The notes under the pieces were generated by a model that was not told the origin of the DNA, ran no database searches, and was given only the letters and a program-made list of their open reading frames with translations. DNA of 64,000 nucleotides from an uncultured Leifsonia sp. GTDB lineage: Bacteria > Actinomycetota > Actinomycetes > Actinomycetales > Microbacteriaceae. The position numbers were made by a program, and so were the translations under genes. Positions 39,072 to 46,331 of this stretch are shown piece after piece; the stretch's first letter is position 1, and every line of letters starts with the position of its first letter. The stretch is from assembly GCF_945957465.1 (NCBI RefSeq), contig NZ_CAMFLC010000010.1, positions 1 through 64,000 of the forward strand, read 5' to 3'.

Positions 39072-39693
39072 CGTCAACCTCCTCGTGATCAAGCCTATCG
39101 GAATGTTGCCCGCTGTCATCGGCCGGAAGGCGGATGACCCGGGCGGTCTCGCGAATGTAGACGATTCCGGCCCACCAATAGAGGAACGCTCCCCACAGAG
39201 CGAAGGCCCAGCCCAGCGGCAACGAGTAGGGCGCGAGCGGGTCGAACGCCTCGCCCAGCATGAGCAGGGGAAGCGCCCAGAACAGGCAGAACGTGGCGAC
39301 CTTGCCCAGGTGGTGCACCGGGAGCGGGCCGAAGCCGTGATTCGCGAGGATGACGCCGAGCACCGCCAGCATGACGTCGCGCGCGACGATGACCGCCACC
39401 AACCACCAGGGGATGACCTCCCGCCAGGCGAGGCCGACGAGTGCGGCGAAGATGTACAGGCGGTCGGCCGCCGGGTCGAGGAGCTGGCCGAGACGCGAGA
39501 CCTGGTGCAGTTTCCTGGCGAGCCAGCCGTCGAGGAAGTCCGTGATGCTCGAGACGATGAGCACGCCGAGCGCGAGCGCGTCCTCCCCCACGATCACGAG
39601 CCACAGGAACACCGGCACGAGCGCGAGCCGGAAGAAGCTGAGAGCGTTCGGGACCGTCCACACGCGCGAGCTCACCGTGCCGACACCATCCAC
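39064..39693 (-). CDS. CDP-alcohol phosphatidyltransferase (PgsA-like)
   Basis: Membrane enzyme attaching an alcohol to CDP-diacylglycerol. It carries the full signature DFLDGWLARKLHQVSRLGQ followed by LLDPAAD, i.e. D-x2-DG-x2-AR-x8-G-x3-D-x3-D, plus about six membrane helices. 209 residues. The alcohol (glycerol-3-phosphate, inositol phosphate or other) cannot be read; the locus corresponds to pgsA2 (Rv1822) beside garA in mycobacteria. GTG 39693 follows a TAGAGT box by 6 bases, so the transcript is probably leaderless. Confidence 0.9.
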   Translation of the reverse strand: MDGVGTVSSRVWTVPNALSFFRLALVPVFLWLVIVGEDALALGVLIVSSITDFLDGWLARKLHQVSRLGQLLDPAADRLYIFAALVGLAWREVIPWWLVAVIVARDVMLAVLGVILANHGFGPLPVHHLGKVATFCLFWALPLLMLGEAFDPLAPYSLPLGWAFALWGAFLYWWAGIVYIRETARVIRLPADDSGQHSDRLDHEEVDGA

Positions 39694-39705
39694 GTTTCCA
39701 CTCTA
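39694..39705 (-). promoter_or_regulatory. Probable leaderless promoter of the phosphatidyltransferase-garA-merR operon
   Basis: TAGAGT read on the minus strand (39705-39700), 6 bases, then GTG at 39693. No Shine-Dalgarno site lies between. Confidence 0.68.
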
Positions 39706-39778
39706 GTGACCGCCTGGGATGCTCCGCGCGGGGGCGGCGCTCCGCGCGGGCAGCCGCGTCGCGGAGGACCCGCGCGCC

Positions 39779-39790
39779 TAGGATGTGGGC
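39779..39790 (+). promoter_or_regulatory. Probable leaderless promoter of the DUF1295 gene
   Basis: TAGGAT at 39779-39784, 6 bases, then GTG at 39791. A GTG at 39785 in the same frame would lie upstream of the expected transcription start, so 39791 is chosen. Confidence 0.65.
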
Positions 39791-40618
39791 GTGGAGCCCT
39801 TCATCGTCTGTCTCTGGATCCTCGCCGGCGTGTGCGCGATCACCTGGGTGCTGTCCCTGATCACCGGTGAGCACTCCTGGGTCGACCGCATCTGGTCGGT
39901 CGTGCCGGTCGCCTACGTCTGGGTCTTCGCGGGCGCCGCCGGGCTCCAGGACGCGCGCCTCGACCTGATGGCCGGCCTCGTCACACTGTGGGGCGCACGC
40001 CTCACCTTCAACTTCGCGCGCAAGGGCGGCTACGCGCCGGGCGGGGAGGACTACCGCTGGGAGGTGCTGCGCGGGCGGATGAGCCGCGGCGCGTTCGCGG
40101 TGTTCAACCTGTTCTTCATCGTGATCTATCAGAACGTGCTGTTGCTGCTGATCACCCTGCCGGCCTGGACCGCCTACCTGCACCCGACGCCGCTGAACCC
40201 GCTCGACCTCGTCTGCACCGTGCTCTTCCTGCTCTTCCTCGCGGGCGAGACGATCGCCGACCAGCAGCAGTGGGACTTCCACCAGTGGAAGAAGCGGGAG
40301 ATCACCGCGGGGAGGCAGCCGAGCCCGCGCTTCCTGCAGACCGGCCTGTTCCGGTTCTCGCGGCATCCGAACTTCTTCTTCGAACAGGCCCAGTGGTGGG
40401 TCGTCTTCCTCTTCGGTTGCGCCGCCGCGGGCTCGATCCTGCAGTGGGCGGTCATCGGCCCGCTGCTGCTGACCGGGCTCTTCGTCGGCTCGACGGTGTT
40501 CACCGAGAGCATCTCGCGTTCGCGCTACCCCGAGTACGCGGACTACCAGCGGCGCACGTCGCCCGTCGTGCCGTGGTTCCCTCGGCGCGGAGACGAGACG
40601 GTCACGGCGCGGTCGTGA
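39791..40618 (+). CDS. DUF1295 membrane protein (steroid 5-alpha-reductase-like fold)
   Basis: 275 residues with about seven membrane helices (WILAGVCAITWVLSLITGEH and others). The family C-terminus is clear: GLFRFSRHPNFFFEQAQWWVVFLFG, then FTESISRSRYPEYADYQRRTSPVVPWFP. DUF1295 proteins resemble 3-oxo-5-alpha-steroid 4-dehydrogenases and isoprenylcysteine methyltransferases; the substrate here is unknown. Its 3' end overlaps the convergent membrane-protein gene by 17 bases. Confidence 0.85.
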   Translation: MEPFIVCLWILAGVCAITWVLSLITGEHSWVDRIWSVVPVAYVWVFAGAAGLQDARLDLMAGLVTLWGARLTFNFARKGGYAPGGEDYRWEVLRGRMSRGAFAVFNLFFIVIYQNVLLLLITLPAWTAYLHPTPLNPLDLVCTVLFLLFLAGETIADQQQWDFHQWKKREITAGRQPSPRFLQTGLFRFSRHPNFFFEQAQWWVVFLFGCAAAGSILQWAVIGPLLLTGLFVGSTVFTESISRSRYPEYADYQRRTSPVVPWFPRRGDETVTARS

Positions 40619-41099
40619 CCGCGCGCGCCGGGCGCGGGAAGGCCTCACGCATGTGGTCGGAGTCGAGGTAGCCGGCCACGCCGATCAGGATGAGGCTGAA
40701 CACGATCTGCTCCGTGACCATCCAGAGCGGGTACAGCCCGGGGATGGCGGCGATCACGAGGGTGACGACCGGGAAGATCTTCGAAAAGAGCCGCAGGCGC
40801 GAGTACGCCCAGTAGTAGCCCTTCCTGGCGCGCCAGGCGAAGTAGAACAGCGTCACGGTCATGCCGAGCACGACCACGGACCGCATCCAGACCGCGAACG
40901 GCACCGAAACGCCGTCGAACGTCAAGACGACGGCGACGACCACCGCGGTCGTGCCGATCAGGAGTTCGGCGACCAGCAGCCACGCGATGACCACGAACGC
41001 ACGCCGTGTCCGCGGGTGGTCGCGCCCCTCCTCTGGAACGGTGTAACCGGCGTGGCGTCCGCCCGCGATCCGGTCGAGCCGTCGGAGCAGGGATTCCAT
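40602..41099 (-). CDS. Uncharacterised four-helix membrane protein
   Basis: 165 residues, no family recognised. After a basic N-terminus (MESLLRRLDRIAGGRHAGYT) there are four hydrophobic segments: FVVIAWLLVAELLIGTTAVV, SVVVLGMTVTLFYFAWRA, IFPVVTLVIAAIPGLYPLW and VTEQIVFSLILIGVAGYLDS. No catalytic motif is visible. ATG 41099 stands 6 bases after a TACGGT box, the leaderless pattern. It is divergent from the HEAT-like gene 72 bases away and convergent with the DUF1295 gene. Confidence 0.72.
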   Translation of the reverse strand: MESLLRRLDRIAGGRHAGYTVPEEGRDHPRTRRAFVVIAWLLVAELLIGTTAVVVAVVLTFDGVSVPFAVWMRSVVVLGMTVTLFYFAWRARKGYYWAYSRLRLFSKIFPVVTLVIAAIPGLYPLWMVTEQIVFSLILIGVAGYLDSDHMREAFPRPARAVTTAP

Positions 41100-41111
41100 G
41101 CATTCACCGTA
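41100..41111 (-). promoter_or_regulatory. Probable leaderless promoter of the four-helix membrane-protein gene
   Basis: TACGGT on the minus strand at 41111-41106, 6 bases, then ATG at 41099. It mirrors the promoter of the facing gene only 49 bases away, with the same hexamer and spacing. Confidence 0.65.
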
Positions 41112-41159
41112 ACGCGACGCGGCTGGGAGATGCTTCCACCTTTCGATGGATCGTGCGCG

Positions 41160-41171
41160 TACGGTGGAGTC
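41160..41171 (+). promoter_or_regulatory. Probable leaderless promoter of the HEAT-like/S4/DUF72 operon
   Basis: TACGGT at 41160-41165, 6 bases, then ATG at 41172. No Shine-Dalgarno site lies upstream. Confidence 0.67.
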
Positions 41172-41660
41172 ATGTCCTGCATCCGCTTCAACACCCCCGC
41201 CCAGCGTCAGGCCATGCGCGACCACCGACCGGCGATGCTCACCGCGGAGGAGGCCGCCGCGCTGCACCCGGCGCCGGAGTTCACGGAGAGCAAGCTGCGG
41301 AGGCTCCGGCTGCTCGCGGCCGACCCGAACCCCAAGATCCGGGAGGCCGTGGCGTCCGGCTACAACACCCCGGAGGACCTCTTCGCCGCGCTCGCGAACG
41401 ACCCGGACGAGGGCGTGCGCGGGTGCGTGGCCAAGAACGAGGCGACGCCGTGCGACATCCTGCGCTCGCTCGCGGACGACCGCTCCGAGACGGTCCGCGG
41501 CTGGGTCGCCGTCAACTACTCCGTTCCGGCGGACGTGATGGCGAAGCTGGCGAAGGACCGCAGCCGCACGGTGCGCAGCCTCGTGAAGTGGAAGGCGCAG
41601 CTGGCCGACGAGGAGGGCGCGGCGCAGCGGTCGCCGGCCGAGCCGGCGCTCCGCCCATGA
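41172..41660 (+). CDS. Leucine-rich/HEAT-like repeat protein
   Basis: 162 residues. Three to four degenerate repeats of about 24 residues can be seen: LAADPNPKIREAVASGYNTPEDLFAAL, LANDPDEGVRGCVAKNEATPCDILRSL, LADDRSETVRGWVAVNYSVPADVMAKL. These have the look of the bacterial leucine-rich-repeat-variant/HEAT-like folds that bind proteins. The role is unknown. It overlaps the following S4 gene as ATGA, so the two are co-translated. Confidence 0.72.
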   Translation: MSCIRFNTPAQRQAMRDHRPAMLTAEEAAALHPAPEFTESKLRRLRLLAADPNPKIREAVASGYNTPEDLFAALANDPDEGVRGCVAKNEATPCDILRSLADDRSETVRGWVAVNYSVPADVMAKLAKDRSRTVRSLVKWKAQLADEEGAAQRSPAEPALRP

Positions 41661-42019
41661 CGGGCGTCCGCGTCGACGCCTGGGCCTGGGCCGTGCGCCT
41701 CTACAAGACCCGGTCGGCGGCGTCGGACGCGTGCAAGGCCGGCCACCTCAAGGTCAACGGCGACCGGGCGAAGCCCTCGCAGCAGGTGAAGGTCGGCGAC
41801 GAGGTGCGCGCCTACGTGGGCGGATCCGAGAAGATCTACATCGCACGCAGACTCATCGTGAAGCGCGTCGGGGCCGCGATCGCCGCCGAGTGCTTCGAGG
41901 ACCGCACTCCGCCGCCGCCTCCGAAGACCGAAGCGCCCTCCGACATCACGCGCGAGCGCGGGGCGGGTCGGCCCACCAAACGCGACCGCCGTCTGCTCGA
42001 CCAGCTCAGGGGCCGCTGA
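41657..42019 (+). CDS. S4-domain RNA-binding protein (Hsp15-like)
   Basis: 120 residues. The S4 domain is VRVDAWAWAVRLYKTRSAASDACKAGHLKVNGDRAKPSQQVKVGDEV, close to heat-shock protein 15, which rescues stalled 50S subunits. A basic C-terminal tail (TRERGAGRPTKRDRRLLDQLRGR) fits RNA binding. The start overlaps the previous gene as ATGA, and the stop overlaps the DUF72 start as TGATG, so three genes form a tight operon. Confidence 0.88.
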   Translation: MTGVRVDAWAWAVRLYKTRSAASDACKAGHLKVNGDRAKPSQQVKVGDEVRAYVGGSEKIYIARRLIVKRVGAAIAAECFEDRTPPPPPKTEAPSDITRERGAGRPTKRDRRLLDQLRGR

Positions 42020-42828
42020 TGGCGGTGGCGCGGGTCGGCATCTCCGGCTGGACGTACGCGCCCTGGCGCGGCGTGTTCTATCCGAAGGGACTGCCGCATC
42101 GCGCCGAGCTGGAGTACGCGTCGTCCACGCTCGACTCGATCGAGATCAACGGCAGTTTCTATGCACTGCAGAAGCCCTCCAGCTATCGCACGTGGGCGCA
42201 GAGCACTCCGGACAGCTTCGTGTTCGCGGTCAAGGGCGGCCGGTACATCACCCACATCCTGCGGCTGCGGAACGCCCGGGCGGCGCTGGCGAACTTCTTC
42301 GCCTCCGGCGTCCTCGCACTCGGCCCCAAGCTCGGTCCGTTCCTCTGGCAGCTGCCACCGACGCTGCCCCTCGACCCGGAGGCCCTGGACGGGTTCCTGA
42401 CGATGCTCCCTGCGACCGCGACGGCCGCACGGGCGCTGGCGGCCGAGACGACGCTCGAGGAGGACCGCACCGACCTGACGTCCGGCGGCGAGCGTCCGCT
42501 GCGTCACGCGGTGGAGGCGCGGCATCCGAGCTTCGCCGATCCCGAGTTCGCACGGATCGCGCGCGCGCACGGCGTCGCCGTCGTGCTCGCCGACACCGCG
42601 GGCCGGTACCCGGTGATCCGCGAGGTCACGGCCGACTTCGTCTACGTGCGCCTCCACGGCGACGAAGAGCTCTACGCGAGCGGGTACACCGACGAGGCGC
42701 TCGACCGCTGGGCCGCCGAGCTGCAGGGGCGGCTCGATTCCGGCCTGGACGTCTACGCCTACTTCGACAACGACATGAAGGTGCGCGCACCGTACGACGC
42801 GATGGCGCTCCGCGAACGGCTGCGCTGA
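42019..42828 (+). CDS. DUF72 family protein
   Basis: 269 residues with the DUF72 signatures VGISGWTYAPWRGVFYPKGLP, STLDSIEINGSFYALQKPSSYRTWA, KGGRYITHILRL and VYVRLHGDEELYASGYTDEALDRWA. DUF72 proteins are TIM-barrel, possibly metal-dependent, enzymes without an assigned reaction. It is the last gene of the operon and ends inside a stem-loop shared with the convergent VOC gene. Confidence 0.88.
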   Translation: MAVARVGISGWTYAPWRGVFYPKGLPHRAELEYASSTLDSIEINGSFYALQKPSSYRTWAQSTPDSFVFAVKGGRYITHILRLRNARAALANFFASGVLALGPKLGPFLWQLPPTLPLDPEALDGFLTMLPATATAARALAAETTLEEDRTDLTSGGERPLRHAVEARHPSFADPEFARIARAHGVAVVLADTAGRYPVIREVTADFVYVRLHGDEELYASGYTDEALDRWAAELQGRLDSGLDVYAYFDNDMKVRAPYDAMALRERLR

Positions 42829-42853
42829 CCGCCGGCCCTTCGGCGGAGGTCAG
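42825..42853. terminator. Stem-loop shared by two convergent stop codons
   Basis: CTGACC (42825-42830) pairs with GGTCAG (42848-42853), and an inner GCCG/CGGC pair extends it. The TGA of the DUF72 gene and that of the VOC gene are both within the arms. No T-tract. Confidence 0.5.
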
Positions 42854-43239
42854 TCCTGCAGCACCGACATCACGTTGCCGGCCGGGTCGCGGAACCACGC
42901 GATGTCCGGTCCGCGATTCACCGCTTTGCCGCGCGCGATGCCTTTCTCGTCGGTCGGGAAGGTGTCGTCGTCGTAGATCTTCGTCACGACTCCCTTGGCG
43001 TTGAGTTCGTCGACGGCGGCGTCGATGTCCGCCACGACGAGGTTGAGGATGGTGAAGCTCGCAGGCCGGTGATCCGGCTTCGGGTAGACGAACACGTGAC
43101 TGCCGGCGGGGAGGGCGATGTCGAGGTTGCCCATCGGGCCGTCCGTCACGTCGAGGCCGAGCGCGTCACGATAGAAGGCGCGCGCTGCGTCGATGTCGTT
43201 CACGCTGAATCCGCTGAAGATCTCGAGAGTGTTGACCAT
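42850..43239 (-). CDS. VOC (glyoxalase-like) family protein
   Basis: 129 residues, a single vicinal-oxygen-chelate fold: MVNTLEIFSGFSVNDIDAARAFYRDALGLDV, SFTILNLVVADIDAAVDELNAKGV and AWFRDPAGNVMSVLQ. These proteins may act as dioxygenases, isomerases or resistance binders; the substrate is not inferable. ATG 43239 is preferred over the GTG at 43248. It is convergent with the DUF72 gene. Confidence 0.85.
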   Translation of the reverse strand: MVNTLEIFSGFSVNDIDAARAFYRDALGLDVTDGPMGNLDIALPAGSHVFVYPKPDHRPASFTILNLVVADIDAAVDELNAKGVVTKIYDDDTFPTDEKGIARGKAVNRGPDIAWFRDPAGNVMSVLQD

Positions 43240-43272
43240 GGCGTCCACTCTGCTCCGGCAGGAGCCGGGCGT

Positions 43273-44217
43273 CTAGACGAAGCGGACGGCCTCCTGCAGC
43301 CGGGGCCGCAGCTCGAAGGCGCGGTCGACGCTCTCGCGGCCGGCGGCGTTCGCGCCGTCGCGCAGCACTGTGGGCAGCAGCGAGCGCCGCACGACCAGCG
43401 ATCCCGCGAGGCGGCCGCGCTGGACGATGTCGAAGGGGACGGCGAGCGCGTCGTCGGGGACCACGACGATGAGGCCGGTGAACCGGACGCCGGCCTGGCG
43501 GCCGAAGCTCTTGGCCGCGGCGTGCAGCTCTCGGAAGGGCTCCTCGTCGCGGCCGATGCCTGAACCCGTGAGTTCACCCTTCGCGAGCTTGACCTCGCCG
43601 CCCCAGTCGGCCGAGCGCACGGCGAACAGCCCGGCGGGGCCGAGCACGATGTGGTCGAGCTTGGCGTCGGTCGCCGGGTGGACCGCCACGTCGTTCCAGA
43701 TGGTGAAACCGATGCCGAGTCCGGAGACCGCCCGCGCGGTGGCTTCCTCGGCGAGCGCCTCCGCCAGCAGCATCCGGATCTCCCGCGGCGCGGAGCGGAC
43801 CAGCGCGGGGTCGTACGGGTCGGCGTCGGAGCCGCGTCCCATCCACTCGCGCATGAGTGTGAGGAAGCGCTCGCGCGCGCGACCGCCGGGGTGGCCGTAG
43901 CTGCGCGCCCGCACGGTGGCCCCGCGCGACGACGTGCGCGTGGGGTGCACGGTCGCGCTGAACCCCGCTCCCCCGGATTCGCCCGCCACCGCATCGACCA
44001 CGAGACTCTCGCCGCGGTCGTAGCGTGCGCGGTCATCCGGATCGCCGACCAGCTCCCAGGCGGTCTGCACCGCCTGGAACGCGGCGGCGGTCCCCCCGGT
44101 GTCGGGGTGCGTGGCCCGGGCGAGCCGACGGTAGGCGCGGCGCAGTTCCTCCTGGCTGACGGTCGCACTGACGCCGAGGACCTCGTAGGGACTCGGTGCG
44201 GCGGGACTGTCGCTCAT
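43273..44217 (-). CDS. J-domain plus NERD-domain fusion protein
   Basis: 314 residues. The N-terminal J domain (about 10-70) reads SPYEVLGVSATVSQEELRRAYRRLARATHPDTGG with HPD at 37-39, so it could stimulate DnaK. The C-terminal half contains a NERD-like nuclease-related domain: NDVAVHPATDAKLDHIVLGPAGLFAVRSADWGGEVKLAKGEL, with the conserved Asp and K-x-G region. The fusion suggests a chaperone-targeted nucleic-acid-handling role, but neither activity is shown. Confidence 0.8.
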   Translation of the reverse strand: MSDSPAAPSPYEVLGVSATVSQEELRRAYRRLARATHPDTGGTAAAFQAVQTAWELVGDPDDRARYDRGESLVVDAVAGESGGAGFSATVHPTRTSSRGATVRARSYGHPGGRARERFLTLMREWMGRGSDADPYDPALVRSAPREIRMLLAEALAEEATARAVSGLGIGFTIWNDVAVHPATDAKLDHIVLGPAGLFAVRSADWGGEVKLAKGELTGSGIGRDEEPFRELHAAAKSFGRQAGVRFTGLIVVVPDDALAVPFDIVQRGRLAGSLVVRRSLLPTVLRDGANAAGRESVDRAFELRPRLQEAVRFV

Positions 44218-44352
44218 GGGTCACGACATTAGCGGGTGGATCCGCGAATTCCCTTGAATTTCGTCGAGGGCGGATCCGATTGAGGACGGAATGTGACCGC
44301 TATCCCTCCTACGCTGGAATCACCGGAACGGAAAACCGAAAGGGCAGCAATC

Positions 44353-44748
44353 ATGACCATCAGCGACTGGCGCATCGAGCTCATCGTCCTCCCCGTCACC
44401 GACGTCGACCGCGCGAAGGCGTTCTACGTCGACGCGCTCGGCTGGAACGCCGACTTCGACCACCGCGTCTCCCCCACGCTGCGCTTCGTGCAGGTGACGC
44501 CTCCCGGGTCGGCCTGCTCCATCGCTTTCGGGGAGGGCCTGACCGACATGGTCCCCGGCACGATGAAGGGTCTGCAGATCGTCATCCCGGACGCCGACGA
44601 AGCGCTGGCCCATCTGCGCGAGAACGGCGTCGACGCGGTGGGCGTCGACGAGCAGTCCTGGGGTCGGTTCGTCTACTACAGCGACCCGGACGGCAACGGC
44701 TGGAGCCTGCAGGAGCTGCCGGCGCGGTCCGCCGAGGCGGGCGCGTGA
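44353..44748 (+). CDS. VOC (glyoxalase-like) family protein
   Basis: 131 residues. MTISDWRIELIVLPVTDVDRAKAFYVDALGWNADFDHR is the VOC start, with LRFVQVTPPGSACSIAFG and FVYYSDPDGNGWSLQELP at the end. ATG 44353 has AAAGGG nearby upstream, better than ATG 44293. The region 44218-44352 upstream holds no gene. It runs convergently with the carotenoid operon. Confidence 0.85.
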   Translation: MTISDWRIELIVLPVTDVDRAKAFYVDALGWNADFDHRVSPTLRFVQVTPPGSACSIAFGEGLTDMVPGTMKGLQIVIPDADEALAHLRENGVDAVGVDEQSWGRFVYYSDPDGNGWSLQELPARSAEAGA

Positions 44749-44773
44749 CCGGGTCGGCTCAGCCCGACTCGGC

Positions 44774-45652
44774 TCAGCTCAACGCGTAGGCGATCAGCAG
44801 GAGGGTGACGACGAACCCGCACGCGTAGTTGATCCAGAGGAAGCGCCGCCAGCCCCGGTTGGCGGCGCTCGCGCGTTCGTCGGGAAGCGACCAGAACGGC
44901 GCGGCGGCCAGGAGGTACGGCACGGCCAGGAGCGCTGCCAGCGGGCCGGGCCACGCCGTCCCGAGCATCGCCAGCCCGGCCGCCGCCCAGGCGGCCATCG
45001 CGAAACGCGTCGTGCGCGCGGCGCCGAGCACGGTGGCGACGGAGGCGATGCCCGCCTCGCGGTCCGGGACGATGTCCTGCACCGCGCCGAACGCGTGACT
45101 GCCCACACCCCACAGGAAGAACGCGAGCAGCAGCAACAACAGACCGGGCGTGAAGACGGCTCCGGCCAGCACGAGACCGTAGACCGCGGGGCTTACGAAG
45201 TGGACGCTCGAGGTGGCCGAGTCCAGGAACGGCACCTCCTTGAAGCGGAGTCCCTTGACCGAGTACGCCAGGAGCGCGAAGAGGCTGACGGCCAGCACGA
45301 GCCACGACGCGGGAGACCCGACGATCACCAGGAACACCAGGAACGGCAGGTTGGTCACCGCGGCCGCGATGAGCGTTCTCCGGTGCACTCGGCGGTCGAG
45401 CAGGGCGCCCTCTGCTCCCCCCTTGCGCGGGTTGCGGAGGTCGGACTCGTAGTCGAAGACGTCGTTGATGCCGTAGAGCGCGAGGTTGTACGGAACGAGG
45501 AAGTAGAGCGTCCCGATCACGAGGACGGCGTCGACGCGTCCGACCGTGAGCAGGTAGGCGGCGGCGAACGGGAAAGCGGTGTTGATCCAGCTGAGCGGCC
45601 GGGAGGCGACGAACAGCTGGCGCAGAAGCGAAGGCTCGACGGTCGTGGTCAT
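44774..45652 (-). CDS. crtEb: Lycopene elongase (UbiA-family prenyltransferase)
   Basis: Adds C5 prenyl units to the ends of lycopene on the way to C50 carotenoids. 292 residues, about eight membrane helices, and the UbiA motifs YGINDVFDYESDLRNPRKGG (NDxxDxxxD) and HAFGAVQDIVPDREAGI (DxxxD). The ATG at 45652 overlaps the crtYf stop as ATGA. As in Corynebacterium glutamicum it is the last gene after crtYe-crtYf. The final product, decaprenoxanthin or an isomer such as sarcinaxanthin, depends on the cyclase and cannot be read here. Confidence 0.92.
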   Translation of the reverse strand: MTTTVEPSLLRQLFVASRPLSWINTAFPFAAAYLLTVGRVDAVLVIGTLYFLVPYNLALYGINDVFDYESDLRNPRKGGAEGALLDRRVHRRTLIAAAVTNLPFLVFLVIVGSPASWLVLAVSLFALLAYSVKGLRFKEVPFLDSATSSVHFVSPAVYGLVLAGAVFTPGLLLLLLAFFLWGVGSHAFGAVQDIVPDREAGIASVATVLGAARTTRFAMAAWAAAGLAMLGTAWPGPLAALLAVPYLLAAAPFWSLPDERASAANRGWRRFLWINYACGFVVTLLLIAYALS

Positions 45653-45966
45653 GCCGGCCTCCGCCGGAGCAGGATCCAGAGGCCGCCGACGAGCACCAGG
45701 CCGGCGACCGGATAGGCGAGATCCTCCACCGGTACCAGGCCGATGCGTGCGCCCGTCAGCGTGTGCGGAGCGTACGTCATCAGACCCGCGGCGATCATCG
45801 CGTTGTCGAAGACGATCGTGAGCCCGACCAGGACCGCGCCCGTCACCACAGCCGGCGCCCACCAGCGACGCAGCAGGCGCCTGCGGTCGGGCGCGCGCAC
45901 GAGGGCGACGGCGAGGACGGCGCCGGCGAGACCGAGGAAGACGAGGTCGATGAGGAGATAGGTCAT
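45649..45966 (-). CDS. crtYf: C50 carotenoid epsilon-cyclase subunit (CrtYf type)
   Basis: 105 residues, a lycopene-cyclase-domain membrane protein with three helices. MTYLLIDLVFLGLAGAVLAV is followed by FDNAMIAAGLMTYAPHTLTGARIGLVPVEDLAYPVAGLVLVG, the family signature (YxxxxxxGxxxGxxPxEDL). It works as a heterodimer with CrtYe. Overlaps crtYe and crtEb by 4 bases each (ATGA). Confidence 0.9.
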   Translation of the reverse strand: MTYLLIDLVFLGLAGAVLAVALVRAPDRRRLLRRWWAPAVVTGAVLVGLTIVFDNAMIAAGLMTYAPHTLTGARIGLVPVEDLAYPVAGLVLVGGLWILLRRRPA

Positions 45967-46331
45967 CGGCGCCTCCCGTCGTGGCCGACGAGCTCGCTCG
46001 GCTCGCGGCGGCGCGCCGTCACCCGGTCGAGGACGGCGCGGCCGCCGAACAGCAGGATGAGCGTGAGGTAGCACAGGAAGGCCAGGAACACCGGCTCCTC
46101 GAGCGGGAGCTCGGGGGCGAGCTCGATGCCGGTCATGAAGGGAGACCTCCCGCGCGCGAAGACACCGGCGACGATGCCCACGGCGTCCCAGGCGAGGAAG
46201 AAGGCCAGCGCGACGACCAGCACGACCGCAGCGCGGCGGGCATCTCGCCAGAAGACCAGCCGGAACCGGCTGTCCAGCAGCACCAGCGCACCGGAGGCCG
46301 CCAGCAGGCAGACGAGGTAGGCGAGACTCAC
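45963..46331 (-). CDS. crtYe: C50 carotenoid epsilon-cyclase subunit (CrtYe type)
   Basis: 122 residues, three membrane helices, and the family core FARGRSPFMTGIELAPELPLEEPVFLAFLCYLTL. The partner of the following gene in the heterodimeric cyclase. GTG 46331 overlaps the crtI stop as GTGA; the stop overlaps the crtYf ATG. Together the two match the split lycopene cyclase of actinobacteria. Confidence 0.9.
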   Translation of the reverse strand: MSLAYLVCLLAASGALVLLDSRFRLVFWRDARRAAVVLVVALAFFLAWDAVGIVAGVFARGRSPFMTGIELAPELPLEEPVFLAFLCYLTLILLFGGRAVLDRVTARRREPSELVGHDGRRR

